NCBI GenBank assembly: GCA_036417435.1
Contig: CM070910.1
Coordinates: forward strand, 74,446,784 to 74,510,783
DNA: 64,000 nucleotides
Source of the DNA: Inia geoffrensis
Taxonomy: Eukaryota; Chordata; Mammalia; Artiodactyla; Iniidae
Direction of reading: 5' to 3'
Part shown: one piece after another, positions 24,193-37,295 of the stretch
Layout: each line of letters starts with the position of its first letter
How positions within the stretch are numbered: the first letter of the stretch is position 1
The notes under the pieces: model-generated
Database searches by the model: none
What the model was told of the DNA's origin: nothing
The model's input: the letters and a program-made list of their open reading frames with translations, nothing else
Position numbers and translations under genes: made by a program

Positions 24193-24264
24193 TTGGCCAA
24201 AAAGGGCGTATGCGTTTTTTCCTGAATATATTCAGGAAAAAACGCATACGCCCTTTTTGGCCAA
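24193..24264. repeat. palindrome of M14
   Basis: Perfect 72-bp palindrome. Confidence 0.97.
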
Positions 24265-25148
24265 CCAAGCAAGCATGCAATGGAAATCCGCACTACAAGG
24301 AAGTCTCACTTCCCACCGATCAAAAGGGCCCTCCGAAAAAAATGTAAAATCCAGAGAGGCAGGACAAGCCATGGAAAACCGGCAGCCTTGTTATGCTGAT
24401 GGGCGGGATGTAAATTGCCAACAGCCACTCTGGAGAAGTGGATGGTGTTTCCTGGAACAAAGAAAAAACCAAGCTAGAGAGCCTAGGGCACTTCCACTTA
24501 TGGTGCTATAGATTCGGAAAATTTAAATGAAAAAGACAAAGCCACACCAAAGTTTGGGGCTGCTCTGTGTACGGGAACCTTGACTATGGTACAACTTCAA
24601 TAGCCCAGAAAGAGAAAAATGGATATAGAAGTTGTGGTACATCCCTACAATGGAATATCACTCAACAATGAAATCAATGGCCACAGACCAGTAGCAGCAT
24701 AATGAGTGGATTTAGTTACGATGATTCTAAGTGAAATAAGTCACACAGAAAAAGAAACATCATAAGATATCACTAATACCGGGAATGGAAACACGACTAC
24801 GCATGAACTGCATTTTAAAACACAGCAGAGTCTCACATTTACAAAAGAAATTTATGCTTGCTTAAGCTCAAAGGAGAGTGGGGAGGCTGCATAAAACCAG
24901 AGATTGACATTAGGACAGATACCATTCCATAAGACAAATATATATTAGACAAGACCTACTCCTCGCTCAACCAAATCGACTCAACACCCCATATTCCATA
25001 CCTAGGAATATACCTGACTGTGAAGAAACTTAAAACCCATTCATTTATAGGTCTCCATAAGAAAATCACTTGTGTACAGCAGCATACACACAGCAGTGTA
25101 AATAAGCTAAATCCCCTTATAAAAATAAATTCGAAAAAGAAAGCACAA
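24265..25148 (+). mobile_element. L1 3'-end fragment in M14
   Basis: GCATGC, AAGCCATGG, CCCATTCATT (25037) and AATTCGAAAA, all repeated in M17. GCTTAAGCTC is shared with M22 and M24. Private change CATTTTAAAA. Confidence 0.85.
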
Positions 25149-25926
25149 GGACTGTGAAATAGAGAGAAATTCTTAAATAAGTCCTTGAGGGCTTGCGAGA
25201 AATCTTGGATTTACCACCTCTACATCACCAGCTGTGGGAGAGATAAGGCTGGACAGTTGGGACTGATATTATTGGTGAGGGAATGCAGACCCTCTGAGGT
25301 AATGGTGCATGATTCCCATTCCACGGGTCCCAAATCTCCACGTTTAAGGGAGTTATCCTTCAGCTAAAATATGCATGGAAAACCCAGAATATGGTCCACG
25401 AAGTGATCAGGCAAAATTTCTAAAATTCATCGCCATTTCACCCCCGTTACTCGAGTTCGCCTTTCCAGATGCGATATTAACATTCTCCCCAATTCGAGAG
25501 TCAGTGCCTTTGACCTCTTGCTTGGCACAGTTTGCAATTTCTGTGGAAGATGAGCAGGAATAAGGAGAACCAATGAGCGGCTAACTCGATGTGTTTGGAC
25601 GGGCACATTGAACGATGATTTCCCTACAGGAAGAAGAATTCACCAAAGGCTCAGCGTGCCATGCCGGCACGAGATTAGGGCCTGAAGCAATTATTCGGGT
25701 TTGCGGTCAGCTCACAAGAAAGCGAGTTGAGAAAAGGAGATTTTTGGCACTGTAACTCACAATCCTGCGGAGTTCCAAATGACCCCTATCATCCAAAAAT
25801 TTATTGAAGGAAGACTGTGAAGAGGACTTGAACACGACACAGAATTGCAGAAAACAGATATCAGGTGGTAGATAAGAATTGCTCTGAAATCGTAGGAAAA
25901 GAGGCAGCAGTTCGACAGTGATGCAC

Positions 25927-25998
25927 TTGGCCAAAAAGGGCGTATGCGTTTTTTCCTGAATATATTCAGGAAAAAACGCATACGCCCTTTTGGGCCAA
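25927..25998. repeat. palindrome of M15 (one mismatch)
   Basis: Right arm CCCTTTTGGGCC in place of CCCTTTTTGGCC. The same change is in M18 and M29. Confidence 0.97.
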
Positions 25999-26882
25999 CC
26001 AAGCAAGCATGCAATGGAAATCCGCACTACAAGGAAGTCTCACTTCCCACCGATCAAAAGGGCCCTCCGAAAAAAATGTAAAATCCAGAGAGGCAGGACA
26101 GGCCATGGAAAACCGGCAGCCTTGTTATGCTGATGGGCGGGATGTAAATTGCCAACAGCCACTCTGGAGAAGTGGACGGTGTTTCCTGGAACAAAGAAAA
26201 AACCAAGCTAGAGAGCCTAGGGCACTTCCACTTATGGTGCTATAGATTCGGAAAATTTAAATGAAAAAGACAGAGCCACACCAAAGTTTGGGGCTGCTCT
26301 GTGTACGGGAACCTTGACTATGGTACAACTTCAATAGCCCAGAGAGAGAAAAATGGATATAGAAGTTGTGGTACATCCCTACAATGGAATAGCACTCAAC
26401 AATGAAATCAATGGCCACAGACCAGTAGCAGCATAATGAGTGGATTTAGTTACGATGATTCTAAGTGAAATAAGTCACACAGAAAAAGAAACATTATAAG
26501 ATATCACTAATACCGGGAATGGAAACACGACTACGCATGAACTGCATTTCAAAACACAGCAGAGTCTCACATTTACAAAAGAAATTTATGCTTGCTTAAG
26601 GTCAAAGGAGAGTGGGGAGGCTGCATAAAACCAGAGATGGACATTAGGACAGATACCATTCCATAAGACAAATATATATTAGACAAGACCTACTCCTCGC
26701 TCAACCAAATCGACTCAACACCCCATATTCCATACCTAGGAATATACCTGACTGTGAAGAAACTTAAAACCCATACATTTATAGGTCTCCATAAGAAAAT
26801 CACTTGTGTACAGCAGCATACACACAGCAGTGTAAATAAGCTAAATCCCCTTATAAAAATAAATTTGAAAAAGAAAGCACAA
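25999..26882 (+). mobile_element. L1 3'-end fragment in M15
   Basis: GACGGTG and GCATGC at the front as in M18; ACATTATAAG (26491) and GAGATGGAC as in M12. Confidence 0.85.
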
Positions 26883-27662
26883 GAACTGTGAAATAGAGAG
26901 AAATTCTTAAATAAGTCCTTGAGGGCTTGCGAGAAATCTTGGATTTACCACCTCTACATCACCAGCTGTGGGAGAGATAAGGCTGGACACTTGGGACTGA
27001 TACTATTGGTGAGGGAATGCAGACCCTCTGAGGTAATGGTGCATGATTCCAATTCCACGGGTCCCAAATCTCCACGTTTAAGGGAGTTATCCTTCAGCTA
27101 AAATATGCATGGAAAACCCAGAATATGGTCCACGAAGTGATCAGGCAAAATTTCTAAAATTCATCGCCATTTCACCCCCCTGTTACTCGAGTTTGCCTTT
27201 CCAGATGCGATATTAACATTCTCCCCAACTCGAGAGTCAGTGCCTTTGACCTCTTGCTTGGCACAGTTTGCAATTTCTGTGGAAGATGAGCAGGAATAAG
27301 GAGAACCAATGAGCGGCTAACTCGATGTGTTTGGACGGGCACATTGAACGATGATTTCCCTACAGGAAGAAGAATTCACCAAAGGCTCAGCGTGCCATGC
27401 CGGCACGAGATTAGGGCCTGAAGCAATTATTCGGGTTTGCGGTCAGCTCAAAAGAAAGCGAGTTGAGAAAAGGAGATTTTTGGCACTGTAACTCACAATC
27501 CTGCGGAGTTCCAAATGACCCCTATCATCCAAAAATTTATTGAAGGAAGACTGTGAAGAGGACTTGAACACGACACAGAATTGCAGAAAACAGATATCAG
27601 GTGGTAGATAAGAATTGCTCTGAAATCGTAGGAAAAGAGGCAGCAGTTCGACAGTGATGCAC

Positions 27663-27734
27663 TTGGCCAAAAAGGGCGTATGCGTTTTTTCCTGAATATA
27701 TTCAGGAAAAAACGCATACGCCCTTTTTGGCCAA
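27663..27734. repeat. palindrome of M16
   Basis: Perfect 72-bp palindrome. Confidence 0.97.
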
Positions 27735-28618
27735 CCAAGCAAGCCTGCAATGGAAATCCGCACTACAAGGAAGTCTCACTTCCCACCGATCAAAAGGGCC
27801 CTCCGAAAAAAATGTAAAATCCAGAGAGGCAGGACAGGCCATGGAGAACCGGCAGCCTTGTTATGCTGATGGGCGGCATGTAAATTGCCAACAGCCACTC
27901 TGGAGAAGTGGATTGTGTTTCCTGGAACAAAGAAAAAAACAAGCTAGAGAGCCTAGGGCACTTCCACTTATGGTGCTATAGATTCGGAAAATTTAAATGA
28001 AAAAGACAAAGCCACACCAAAATTTGGGGCTGCTCTGTGTACGGGAACCTTGACTATGGTACAACTTCAATAGCCCAGAAAGAGAAAAATGGATATAGAA
28101 GTTGTGGTACATCCCTACAATGGAATAGCACTCAACAATGAAATCAATGGCCACAGACCAGTAGCAGCATAATGAGTGGATTTAGTTACGATGATTCTAA
28201 GTGAAATAAGTCACACAGAAAAAGAAACATCATAAGATATCACTAATACCGGGAATGGAAACACGACTACGCATAAACTGCATTTCAAAACACAGCAGAG
28301 TCTCACATTTACAAAAGAAATTTATGCTTGCTTAAGGTCAAAGGAGAGTGGGGAGGCTGCATAAAACCATAGATTGACATTAGGACAGATACCATTCCAT
28401 AAGACAAATATATATTAGACAAGACCTACTCCTCGCTCAACCAAATCGACTCAACACCCCATATTCCATACCTAGGAATATGCCTGACTGTGAAGAAACT
28501 TAAAACCCATACATTTATAGGTCTCCATAAGAAAATCACTTGTGTACAGCAGCATACACACAGCAGTGTAAATAAGCTAAATCCCCTTATAAAAATAAAT
28601 TTGAAAAAGAAAGCACAA
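27735..28618 (+). mobile_element. L1 3'-end fragment in M16
   Basis: M13 subtype. Private changes GGGCGGCATG and CCAAAATTTGG. Confidence 0.85.
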
Positions 28619-29398
28619 GAACTGTGAAATAGAGAGAAATTCTTAAATAAGTCCTTGAGGGCTTGCGAGAAATCTTGGATTTACCACCTCTACATCACCA
28701 GCTGTGGGAGAGATAAGGCTGGACACTTGGGACTGATACTATTGGTGAGGGAATGCAGACCCTCTGAGGTAATGGTGCATGATTCCCATTCCACGGGTCC
28801 CAAATCTCCACGTTTAAGGGAGTTATCCTTCAGCTAAAATATGCATGGAAAACCCAGAATATGGTCCACGAAGTGATCAGGCAAAATTTCTAAAATTCAT
28901 CGCCATTTCACCCCCCTGTTACTCGAGTTCGCCTTTCCAGATGCGATATTAACATTCTCCCCAATTCGAGAGTCAGTGCCTTTGACCTCTTGCTTGGCAC
29001 AGTTTGCAATTTCTGTGGAAGATGAGCAGGAATAAGGAGAACCAATGAGCGGCTAACTCGATGTGTTTGGACGGGCACATTGAACGATGATTTCCCTACA
29101 GGAAGAAGAATTCACCAAAGGCTCAGCGTGCCATGCCGGCACGAGATTAGGGCCTGAAGCAATTATTCGGGTTTGCGGTCAGCTCACAAGAAAGCGAGTT
29201 GAGAAAAGGAGATTTTTGGCACTGTAACTCACAATCCTGCGGAGTTCCAAATGACCCCTATCATCCAAAAATTTATTGAAGGAAGACTGTGAAGAGGACT
29301 TGAACACGACACAGAATTGCAGAAAACAGATATCAGGTGGTAGATAAGAATTGCTCTGAAATCGTAGGAAAAGAGGCAGCAGTTCGACAGGGATGCAC

Positions 29399-29470
29399 TT
29401 GGCCAAAAAGGGCGTATGCGTTTTTTCCTGAATATATTCAGGAAAAAACGCATACGCCCTTTTTGGCCAA
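29399..29470. repeat. palindrome of M17
   Basis: Perfect 72-bp palindrome. Confidence 0.97.
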
Positions 29471-30354
29471 CCAAGCAAGCATGCAATGGAAATCCGCACT
29501 ACAAGGAAGTCTCACTTCCCACCGATCAAAAGGGCCCTCCGAAAAAAATGTAAAATCCAGAGAGGCAGGACAAGCCATGGAAAACCGGCAGCCTTGTTAT
29601 GCTGATGGGCGGGATGTAAATTGCCAACAGCCACTCTGGAGAAGTGGATGGTGTTTCCTGGAACAAAGAAAAAAACAAGCTAGAGAGCCTAGGGCACTTC
29701 CACTTATGGTGCTATAGATTCGGAAAATTTAAATGAAAAAGACAAAGCCACACCAAAGTTTGGGGCTGCTCTGTGTACGGGAACCTTGACTATGGTACAA
29801 CTTCAATAGCCCAGAAAGAGAAAAATGGATATAGAAGTTGTGGTACATCCCTACAATGGAATATCACTCAACAATGAAATCAATGGCCACAGACCAGTAG
29901 CAGCATAATGAGTGGATTTAGTTACGATGATTCTAAGTGAAATAAGTCACACAGAAAAAGAAACATCATAAGATATCACTAATACCGGGAATGGAAACAC
30001 GACTACGCATGAACTGCATTTCAAAACACAGCAGAGTCTCACATTTACAAAAGAAATTTATGCTTGCTTAAGGTCAAAGGAGAGTGGGGAGGCTGCATAA
30101 AACCAGAGATTGACATTAGGACAGATACCATTCCATAAGACAAATATATATTAGACAAGACCTACTCCTCGCTCAACCAAATCGACTCAACACCCCATAT
30201 TCCATACCTAGGAATATACCTGACTGTGAAGAAACTTAAAACCCATTCATTTATAGGTCTCCATAAGAAAATCACTTGTGTACAGCAGCATACACACAGC
30301 AGTGTAAATAAGCTAAATCCCCTTATAAAAATAAATTCGAAAAAGAAAGCACAA
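29471..30354 (+). mobile_element. L1 3'-end fragment in M17
   Basis: M14 subtype, but with the majority GCTTAAGGTC. CCCATTCATT lies exactly 5,206 bp after its M14 copy. Confidence 0.85.
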
Positions 30355-31132
30355 GGACTGTGAAATAGAGAGAAATTCTTAAATAAGTCCTTGAGGGCTT
30401 GCGAGAAATCTTGGATTTACCACCTCTACATCACCAGCTGTGGGAGAGATAAGGCTGGACAGTTGGGACTGATATTATTGGTGAGGGAATGCAGACCCTC
30501 TGAGGTAATGGTGCATGATTCCCATTCCACGGGTCCCAAATCTCCACGTTTAAGGGAGTTATCCTTCAGCTAAAATATGCATGGAAAACCCAGAATATGG
30601 TCCACGAAGTGATCAGGCAAAATTTCTAAAATTCATCGCCATTTCACCCCCGTTACTCGAGTTCGCCTTTCCAGATGCGATATTAACATTCTCCCCAACT
30701 CGAGAGTCAGTGCCTTTGACCTCTTGCTTGGCACAGTTTGCAATTTCTGTGGAAGATGAGCAGGAATAAGGAGAACCAATGAGCGGCTAACTCGATGTGT
30801 TTGGACGGGCACATTGAACGATGATTTCCCTACAGGAAGAAGAATTCACCAAAGGCTCAGCGTGCCATGCCGGCACGAGATTAGGGCCTGAAGCAATTAT
30901 TCGGGTTTGCGGTCAGCTCACAAGAAAGCGAGTTGAGAAAAGGAGATTTTTGGCACTGTAACTCACAATCCTGCGGAGTTCCAAATGACCCCTATCATCC
31001 AAAAATTTATTGAAGGAAGACTGTGAAGAGGACTTGAACACGACACAGAATTGCAGAAAACAGATATCAGGTGGTAGATAAGAATTGCTCTGAAATCGTA
31101 GGAAAAGAGGCAGCAGTTCGACAGTGATGCAC

Positions 31133-31204
31133 TTGGCCAAAAAGGGCGTATGCGTTTTTTCCTGAATATATTCAGGAAAAAACGCATACGCCCTTTTGGG
31201 CCAA
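31133..31204. repeat. palindrome of M18 (one mismatch)
   Basis: Same right-arm change as M15 (TTTTGGGCC). Confidence 0.97.
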
Positions 31205-32088
31205 CCAAGCAAGCATGCAATGGAAATCCGCACTACAAGGAAGTCTCACTTCCCACCGATCAAAAGGGCCCTCCGAAAAAAATGTAAAATCCAGAGAGGC
31301 AGGACAGGCCATGGAAAACCGGCAGCCTTGTTATGCTGATGGGCGGGATGTAAATTGCCAACAGCCACTCTGGAGAAGTGGACGGTGTTTCCTGGAACAA
31401 AGAAAAAAACAAGCTAGAGAGCCTAGGGCACTTCCACTTATGGTGCTATAGATTCGGAAAATTTAAATGAAAAAGACAGAGCCACACCAAAGTTTGGGGC
31501 TGCTCTGTGTACGGGAACCTTGACTATGGTACAATTTCAATAGCCCAGAAAGAGAAAAATGGATATAGAAGTTGTGGTACATCCCTACAATGGAATATCA
31601 CTCAACAATGAAATCAATGGCCACAGACCAGTAGCAGCATAATGAGTGGATTTAGTTACGATGATTCTAAGTGAAATAAGTCACACAGAAAAAGAAACAT
31701 CATAAGATATCACTAATACCGGGAATGGAAACACGACTAACCATGAACTGCATTTCAAAACACAGCAGAGTCTCACATTTACAAAAGAAATTTATGCTTG
31801 CGTAAGGTCAAAGGAGAGTGGGGAGGCTGCATAAAACCAGAGATTGACATTAGGACAGATACCATTCCATAAGACAAATATATATTAGACAAGACCTACT
31901 CCTCGCTCAACCAAATCGACTCAACACCCCATATTCCATACCTAGGAATATACCTGACTGTGAAGAAACTTAAAACCCATACATTTATAGGTCTCCATAA
32001 GAAAATCACTTGTGTACAGCAGCATACACACAGCAGTGTAAATAAGCTAAATCTCCTTATAAAAATAAATTTGAAAAAGTAAGCACAA
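31205..32088 (+). mobile_element. L1 3'-end fragment in M18
   Basis: M15-like up to GACGGTG (31381). From ACAATTTC (31531) it carries AATATCAC, GACTAACCATG (31735) and GCGTAAGG, as in M27 and M33. Private change AAAGTAAGC. Confidence 0.85.
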
Positions 32089-32868
32089 GAACTGTGAAAT
32101 AGAGAGAAATTCTTAAATAAGTCCTTGAGGGCTTGCGAGAAATCTTGGATTTACCACCTCTACATCACCAGCTGTGGGAGAGATAAGGCTGGACACTTGG
32201 GACTGATACTATTGGTGAGGGAATGCAGACCCTCTGAGGTAATGGTGCATGATTCCCATTCCACGGGTCCCAAATCTCCACGTTTAAGGGAGTTATCCTT
32301 CAGCTAAAATATGCATGGAAAACCCAGAATATGGTCCACGAAGTGATCAGGCAAAATTTCTAAAATTCATCGCCATTTCCCCCCCCTGTTACTCGAGTTC
32401 GCCTTTCCAGATGCGATATTAACATTCTCCCCAACTCGAGAGTCAGTGCCTTTGACCTCTTGCTTGGCACAGTTTGCAATTTCTGTGGAAGATGAGCAGG
32501 AATAAGGAGAACCAATGAGCGGCTAACTCGATGTGTTTGGACGGGCACATTGAACGATGATTTCCCTACAGGAAGAAGAATTCACCAAAGGCTCAGCGTG
32601 CCATGCCGGCACGAGATTAGGGCCTGAAGCAATTATTCGGGTTTGCGGTCAGCTCACAAGAAAGCGAGTTGAGAAAAGGAGATTTTTGGCACTGTAACTC
32701 ACAATCCTGCGGAGTTCCAAATGACCCCTATCATCCAAAAATTTATTGAAGGAAGACTGTGAAGAGGACTTGAACACGACACAGAATTGCAGAAAACAGA
32801 TATCAGGTGGTAGATAAGAATTGCTCTGAAATCGTAGGAAAAGAGGCAGCAGTTCGACAGTGATGCAC

Positions 32869-32940
32869 TTGGCCAAAAAGGGCGTATGCGTTTTTTCCTG
32901 AATATATTCAGGAAAAAACGCATACGCCCTTTTTGGCCAA
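32869..32940. repeat. palindrome of M19
   Basis: Perfect 72-bp palindrome. Confidence 0.97.
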
Positions 32941-33824
32941 CCAAGCAAGCCTGCAATGGAAATCCGCACTACAAGGAAGTCTCACTTCCCACCGATCAAA
33001 AGGGCCCTCCGAAAAAAATGTAAAATCCAGAGAGGCAGGACAGGCCATGGAGAACCGGCAGCCTTGTTATGCTGATGGGCGGGATGTAAATTGCCAACAG
33101 CCACTCTGGAGAAGTGGATTGTGTTTCCTGGAACAAAGAAAAAAACAAGCTAGAGAGCCTAGGGCACTTCCACTTATGGTGCTATAGATTCGGAAAATTT
33201 AAATGAAAAAGACAAAGCCACACCAAAGTTTGGGGCTGCTCTGTGTACGGGAACCTTGACTATGGTACAACTTCAATAGCCCAGAAAGAGAAAAATGGAT
33301 ATAGAAGTTGTGGTACATCCCTACAATGGAATAGCACTCAACAATGAAATCAATGGCCACAGACCAGTAGCAGCATAATGAGTGGATTTAGTTACGATGA
33401 TTCTAAGTGAAATAAGTCACACAGAAAAAGAAACATCATAAGATATCACTAATACCGGGAATGGAAACACGACTACGCATAAACTGCATTTCAAAACACA
33501 GCAGAGTCTCACATTTACAAAAGAAATTTATGCTTGCTTAAGGTCAAAGGAGAGTGGGGAGGCTGCATAAAACCAGAGATTGACATTAGGACAGATACCA
33601 TTCCATAAGACAAATATATATTAGACAAGACCTACTCCTCGCTCAACCAAATCGACTCAACACCCCATATTCCATACCTAGGAATATGCCTGACTGTGAA
33701 GAAACTTAAAACCCATACATTTATAGGTCTCCATAAGAAAATCACTTGTGTACAGCAGCATACACACAGCAGTGTAAATAAGCTAAATCCCCTTATAAAA
33801 ATAAATTTGAAAAAGAAAGCACAA
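32941..33824 (+). mobile_element. L1 3'-end fragment in M19
   Basis: M11 subtype (CGCATAAACT, AATATGCCTG) without ACCATAG. Confidence 0.85.
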
Positions 33825-34604
33825 GAACTGTGAAATAGAGAGAAATTCTTAAATAAGTCCTTGAGGGCTTGCGAGAAATCTTGGATTTACCACCTCTACA
33901 TCACCAGCTGTGGGAGAGATAAGACTGGACACTTGGGACTGATACTATTGATGAGGGAATGCAGACCCTCTGAGGTAATGGTGCATGATTCCCATTCCAC
34001 GGGTCCCAAATCTCCACGTTTAAGGGAGTTATCCTTCAGCTAAAATATGCATGGAAAACCCAGAATATGGTCCACGAAGTGATCAGGCAAAATTTCTAAA
34101 ATTCATCGCCATTTCACCCCCCTGTTACTCGAGTTCGCCTTTCCAGATGCGATATTAACATTCTCCCCAATTCGAGAGTCAGTGCCTTTGACCTCTTGCT
34201 TGGCACAGTTTGCAATTTCTGTGGAAGATGAGCAGGAATAAGGAGAACCAATGAGCGGCTAACTCGATGTGTTTGGACGGGCACATTGAACGATGATTTC
34301 CCTACAGGAAGAAGAATTCACCAAAGGCTCAGCGTGCCATGCCGGCACGAGATTAGGGCCTGAAGCAATTATTCGGGTTTGCGGTCAGCTCACAAGAAAG
34401 CGAGTTGAGAAAAGGAGATTTTTGGCACTGTAACTCACAATCCTGCGGAGTTCCAAATGACCCCTATCATCCAAAAATTTATTGAAGGCAGACTGTGAAG
34501 AGGACTTGAACACGACACAGAATTGCAGAAAACAGATATCAGGTGGTAGATAAGAATTGCTCTGAAATCGTAGGAAAAGAGGCAGCAGTTCGACAGTGAT
34601 GCAC

Positions 34605-34675
34605 TTGGCAAAAAGGGCGTATGCGTTTTTTCCTGAATATATTCAGGAAAAAACGCATACGCCCTTTTTGGCCAA
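34605..34675. repeat. palindrome of M20 (1-bp deletion)
   Basis: 71 bp: the left arm starts TTGGCAAAAA, one C short. Confidence 0.97.
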
Positions 34676-35559
34676 CCAAGCAAGCCTGCAATGGAAATCC
34701 GCACTACAAGGAAGTCTCACTTCCCACCGATCAAAAGGGCCCTCCGAAAAAAATGTAAAATCCAGAGAGTCAGGACAGGCCATGGAAAACCGGCAGCCTT
34801 GTTATGCTGATGGGCGGGATGTAAATTGCCAACAGCCACTCTGGAGAAGTGGATGGTGTTTCCTGGAACAAAGAAAAAACCAAGCTAGAGAGCCTAGGGC
34901 ACTTCCACTTATGGTGCTATAGATTCGGAAAATTTAAATGAAAAAGACAGAGCCACACCAAAGTTTGGGGCTGCTCTGTGTACGGGAACCTTGACTATGG
35001 TACAACTTCAATAGCCCAGAAAGAGAAAAATGGATATAGAAGTTGTGGTACATCCCTACAATGGAATAGCACTCAACAATGAAATCAATGGCCACAGACC
35101 AGTAGCAGCATAATGAGTGGATTTAGTTACGATGATTCTAAGTGAAATAAGTCACACAGAAAAAGAAACATTATAAGATATCACTAATACCGGGAATGGA
35201 AACACGACTACGCATGAACTGCATTTCAAAACACAGCAGAGTCTCACATTTACAAAAGAAATTTATGCTTGCTTAAGGTCAAAGGAGAGTGGGGAGGCTG
35301 CATAAAACCAGAGATGGACATTAGGACAGATACCATTCCATAAGACAAATATATATTAGACAAGACCTACTCCTCGCTCAACCAAATCGACTCAACACCC
35401 CATATTCCATACCTAGGAATATACCAGACTGTGAAGAAACTTAAAACCCATACATTTATAGGTCTCCATAAGCAAATCACTTGTGTACAGCAGCATACAC
35501 ACAGCAGTGTAAATAAGCTAAATCCCCTTATAAAAATAAATTTGAAAAAGAAAGCACAA
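34676..35559 (+). mobile_element. L1 3'-end fragment in M20
   Basis: AGAGAGTCAGG, ACATTATAAG (35169) and GAGATGGAC as in M12. Private changes ATACCAGAC and AAGCAAATC. Confidence 0.85.
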
Positions 35560-36339
35560 GAACTGTGAAATAGAGAGAAATTCTTAAATAAGTCCTTGAG
35601 GGCTTGCGAGAAATCTTGGATTTACCACCTCTACATCACCAGCTGTGGGAGAGATAAGGCTGGACACTTGGGACTGATACTATTGGTGAGGGAATGCAGA
35701 CCCTCTGAGGTAATGGTGCATGATTCCAATTCCACGGGTCCCAAATCTCCACGTTTAAGGGAGTTATCCTTCAGCTAAAATATGCATGGAAAACCCAGAA
35801 TATGGTCCACGAAGTGATCAGGCAAAATTTCTAAAATTCATCGCCATTTCACCCCCCTGTTACTCGAGTTCGCCTTTCCAGATGCGATATTAACATTCTC
35901 CCCAACTCGAGAGTCAGTGCCTTTGACCTCTTGCTTGGCACAGTTTGCAATTTCTGTGGAAGATGAGCAGGAATAAGGAGAACCAATGAGCGGCTAACTC
36001 GATGTGTTTGGACGGGCACATTGAACGATGATTTCCCTACAGGAAGAAGAATTCACCAAAGGCTCAGCGTGCCATGCCGGCACGAGATTAGGGCCTGAAG
36101 CAATTATTCGGGTTTGCGGTCAGCTCAAAAGAAAGCGAGTTGAGAAAAGGAGATTTTTGGCACTGTAACTCACAATCCTGCGGAGTTCCAAATGACCCCT
36201 ATCATCCAAAAATTTATTGAAGGAAGACTGTGAAGAGGACTTGAACACGACACAGAATTGCAGAAAACAGATATCAGGTGGTAGATAAGAATTGCTCTGA
36301 AATCGTAGGAAAAGAGGCAGCAGTTCGACAGTGATGCAC

Positions 36340-36411
36340 TTGGCCAAAAAGGGCGTATGCGTTTTTTCCTGAATATATTCAGGAAAAAACGCATACGCCC
36401 TTTTTGGCCAA
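36340..36411. repeat. palindrome of M21
   Basis: Perfect 72-bp palindrome. Confidence 0.97.
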
Positions 36412-37295
36412 CCAAGCAAGCCTGCAATGGAAATCCGCACTACAAGGAAGTCTCACTTCCCACCGATCAAAAGGGCCCTCCGAAAAAAATGTAAAATCCA
36501 GAGAGGCAGGACAGGCCATGGAGAACCGGCAGCCTTGTTATGCTGATGGGCGGGATGTAAATTGCCAACAGCCACTCTGGAGAAGTGGATTGTGTTTCCT
36601 GGAACAAAGAAAAAAACAAGCTAGAGAGCCTAGGGCACTTCCACTTATGGTGCTATAGATTCGGAAAATTTAAATGAAAAAGACAGAGCCACACCAAAGT
36701 TTGGGGCTGCTCTGTGTACGGGAACCTTGACTATGGTACAACTTCAATAGCCCAGAAAGAGAAAAATGGATATAGAAGTTGTGGTACATCCCTACAATGG
36801 AATAGCACTCAACAATGAAATCAATGGCCACAGACCAGTAGCAGCATAATGAGTGGATTTAGTTACGATGATTCTAAGTGAAATAAGTCACACAGAAAAA
36901 GAAACATCATAAGATATCACTAATACCGGGAATGGAAACACGACTACGCATAAACTGCATTTCAAAACACAGCAGAGTCTCACATTTACAAAAGAAATTT
37001 ATGCTTGCTTAAGGTCAAAGGAGAGTGGGGAGGCTGCATAAAACCATAGATTGACATTAGGACAGATACCATTCCATAAGACAAATATATATTAGACAAG
37101 ACCTACTCCTCCCTCAACCAAATCGACTCAACACCCCATATTCCGTACCTAGGAATATGCCTGACTGTGAAGAAACTTAAAACCCATACATTTATAGGTC
37201 TCCATAAGAAAATCACTTGTGTACAGCAGCATACACACAGCAGTGTAAATAAGCTAAATCCCCTTATAAAAATAAATTTGAAAAAGAAAGCACAA
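36412..37295 (+). mobile_element. L1 3'-end fragment in M21
   Basis: M13 subtype plus CTCCTCCCTC and TTCCGTACC, both found only here and in M23. Confidence 0.85.

Larger units (their letters stand above)
24193..25926 (+). repeat. satellite monomer M14 (trimer A, unit 3)
   Basis: 1,734 bp; two bases short at the C-tract (TTCA then 5 C, no T). GGACAGTTGG and GATATTA are shared with M17. Confidence 0.96.
25927..27662 (+). repeat. satellite monomer M15 (trimer B, unit 1)
   Basis: 1,736 bp. Partner of M12 at exactly 5,206 bp. Private change GAGTTTGCC (a CpG loss). Confidence 0.96.
27663..29398 (+). repeat. satellite monomer M16 (trimer B, unit 2)
   Basis: 1,736 bp. Partner of M13. It ends with GACAGGGATG just before the next palindrome, as do M21 and M23. 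Confidence 0.96.
20721..31132 (+). repeat. higher-order repeat: tandem trimer M12-14 / M15-17
   Basis: Two consecutive three-monomer blocks of 5,206 bp each. Rare markers recur at exactly that step: ACATTATAAG 21285/26491, CCATAGATTG 23161/28367, CCCATTCATT 25037/30243. The shortened C-tract recurs in the third unit of each. Confidence 0.9.
29399..31132 (+). repeat. satellite monomer M17 (trimer B, unit 3)
   Basis: 1,734 bp. Partner of M14, with the same shortened C-tract. It differs by CAACTCG. Confidence 0.96.
31133..32868 (+). repeat. satellite monomer M18 (recombinant)
   Basis: 1,736 bp. Front as in M15, remainder unlike M15. The uninterrupted 8-C tract stands out among TTCA-type neighbours. 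Confidence 0.96.
32869..34604 (+). repeat. satellite monomer M19
   Basis: 1,736 bp. Partner of M11: AAGGCAGACTG (34485) is 13,884 bp from its M11 copy. Private changes AAGACTGG and TTGATGAGG. Confidence 0.96.
34605..36339 (+). repeat. satellite monomer M20
   Basis: 1,735 bp; the missing base is in the palindrome. Partner of M12 (CCAATTCC, GCTCAAAAG). Confidence 0.96.

Noticed and set aside
29337..29717. Longer 126-codon frames in M16/M17, M21/M22 and M23/M24
   Set aside because: They arise from a GACAGTGATG to GACAGGGATG change that removes a stop before the palindrome. This merely joins non-coding sequence to the L1 relic.
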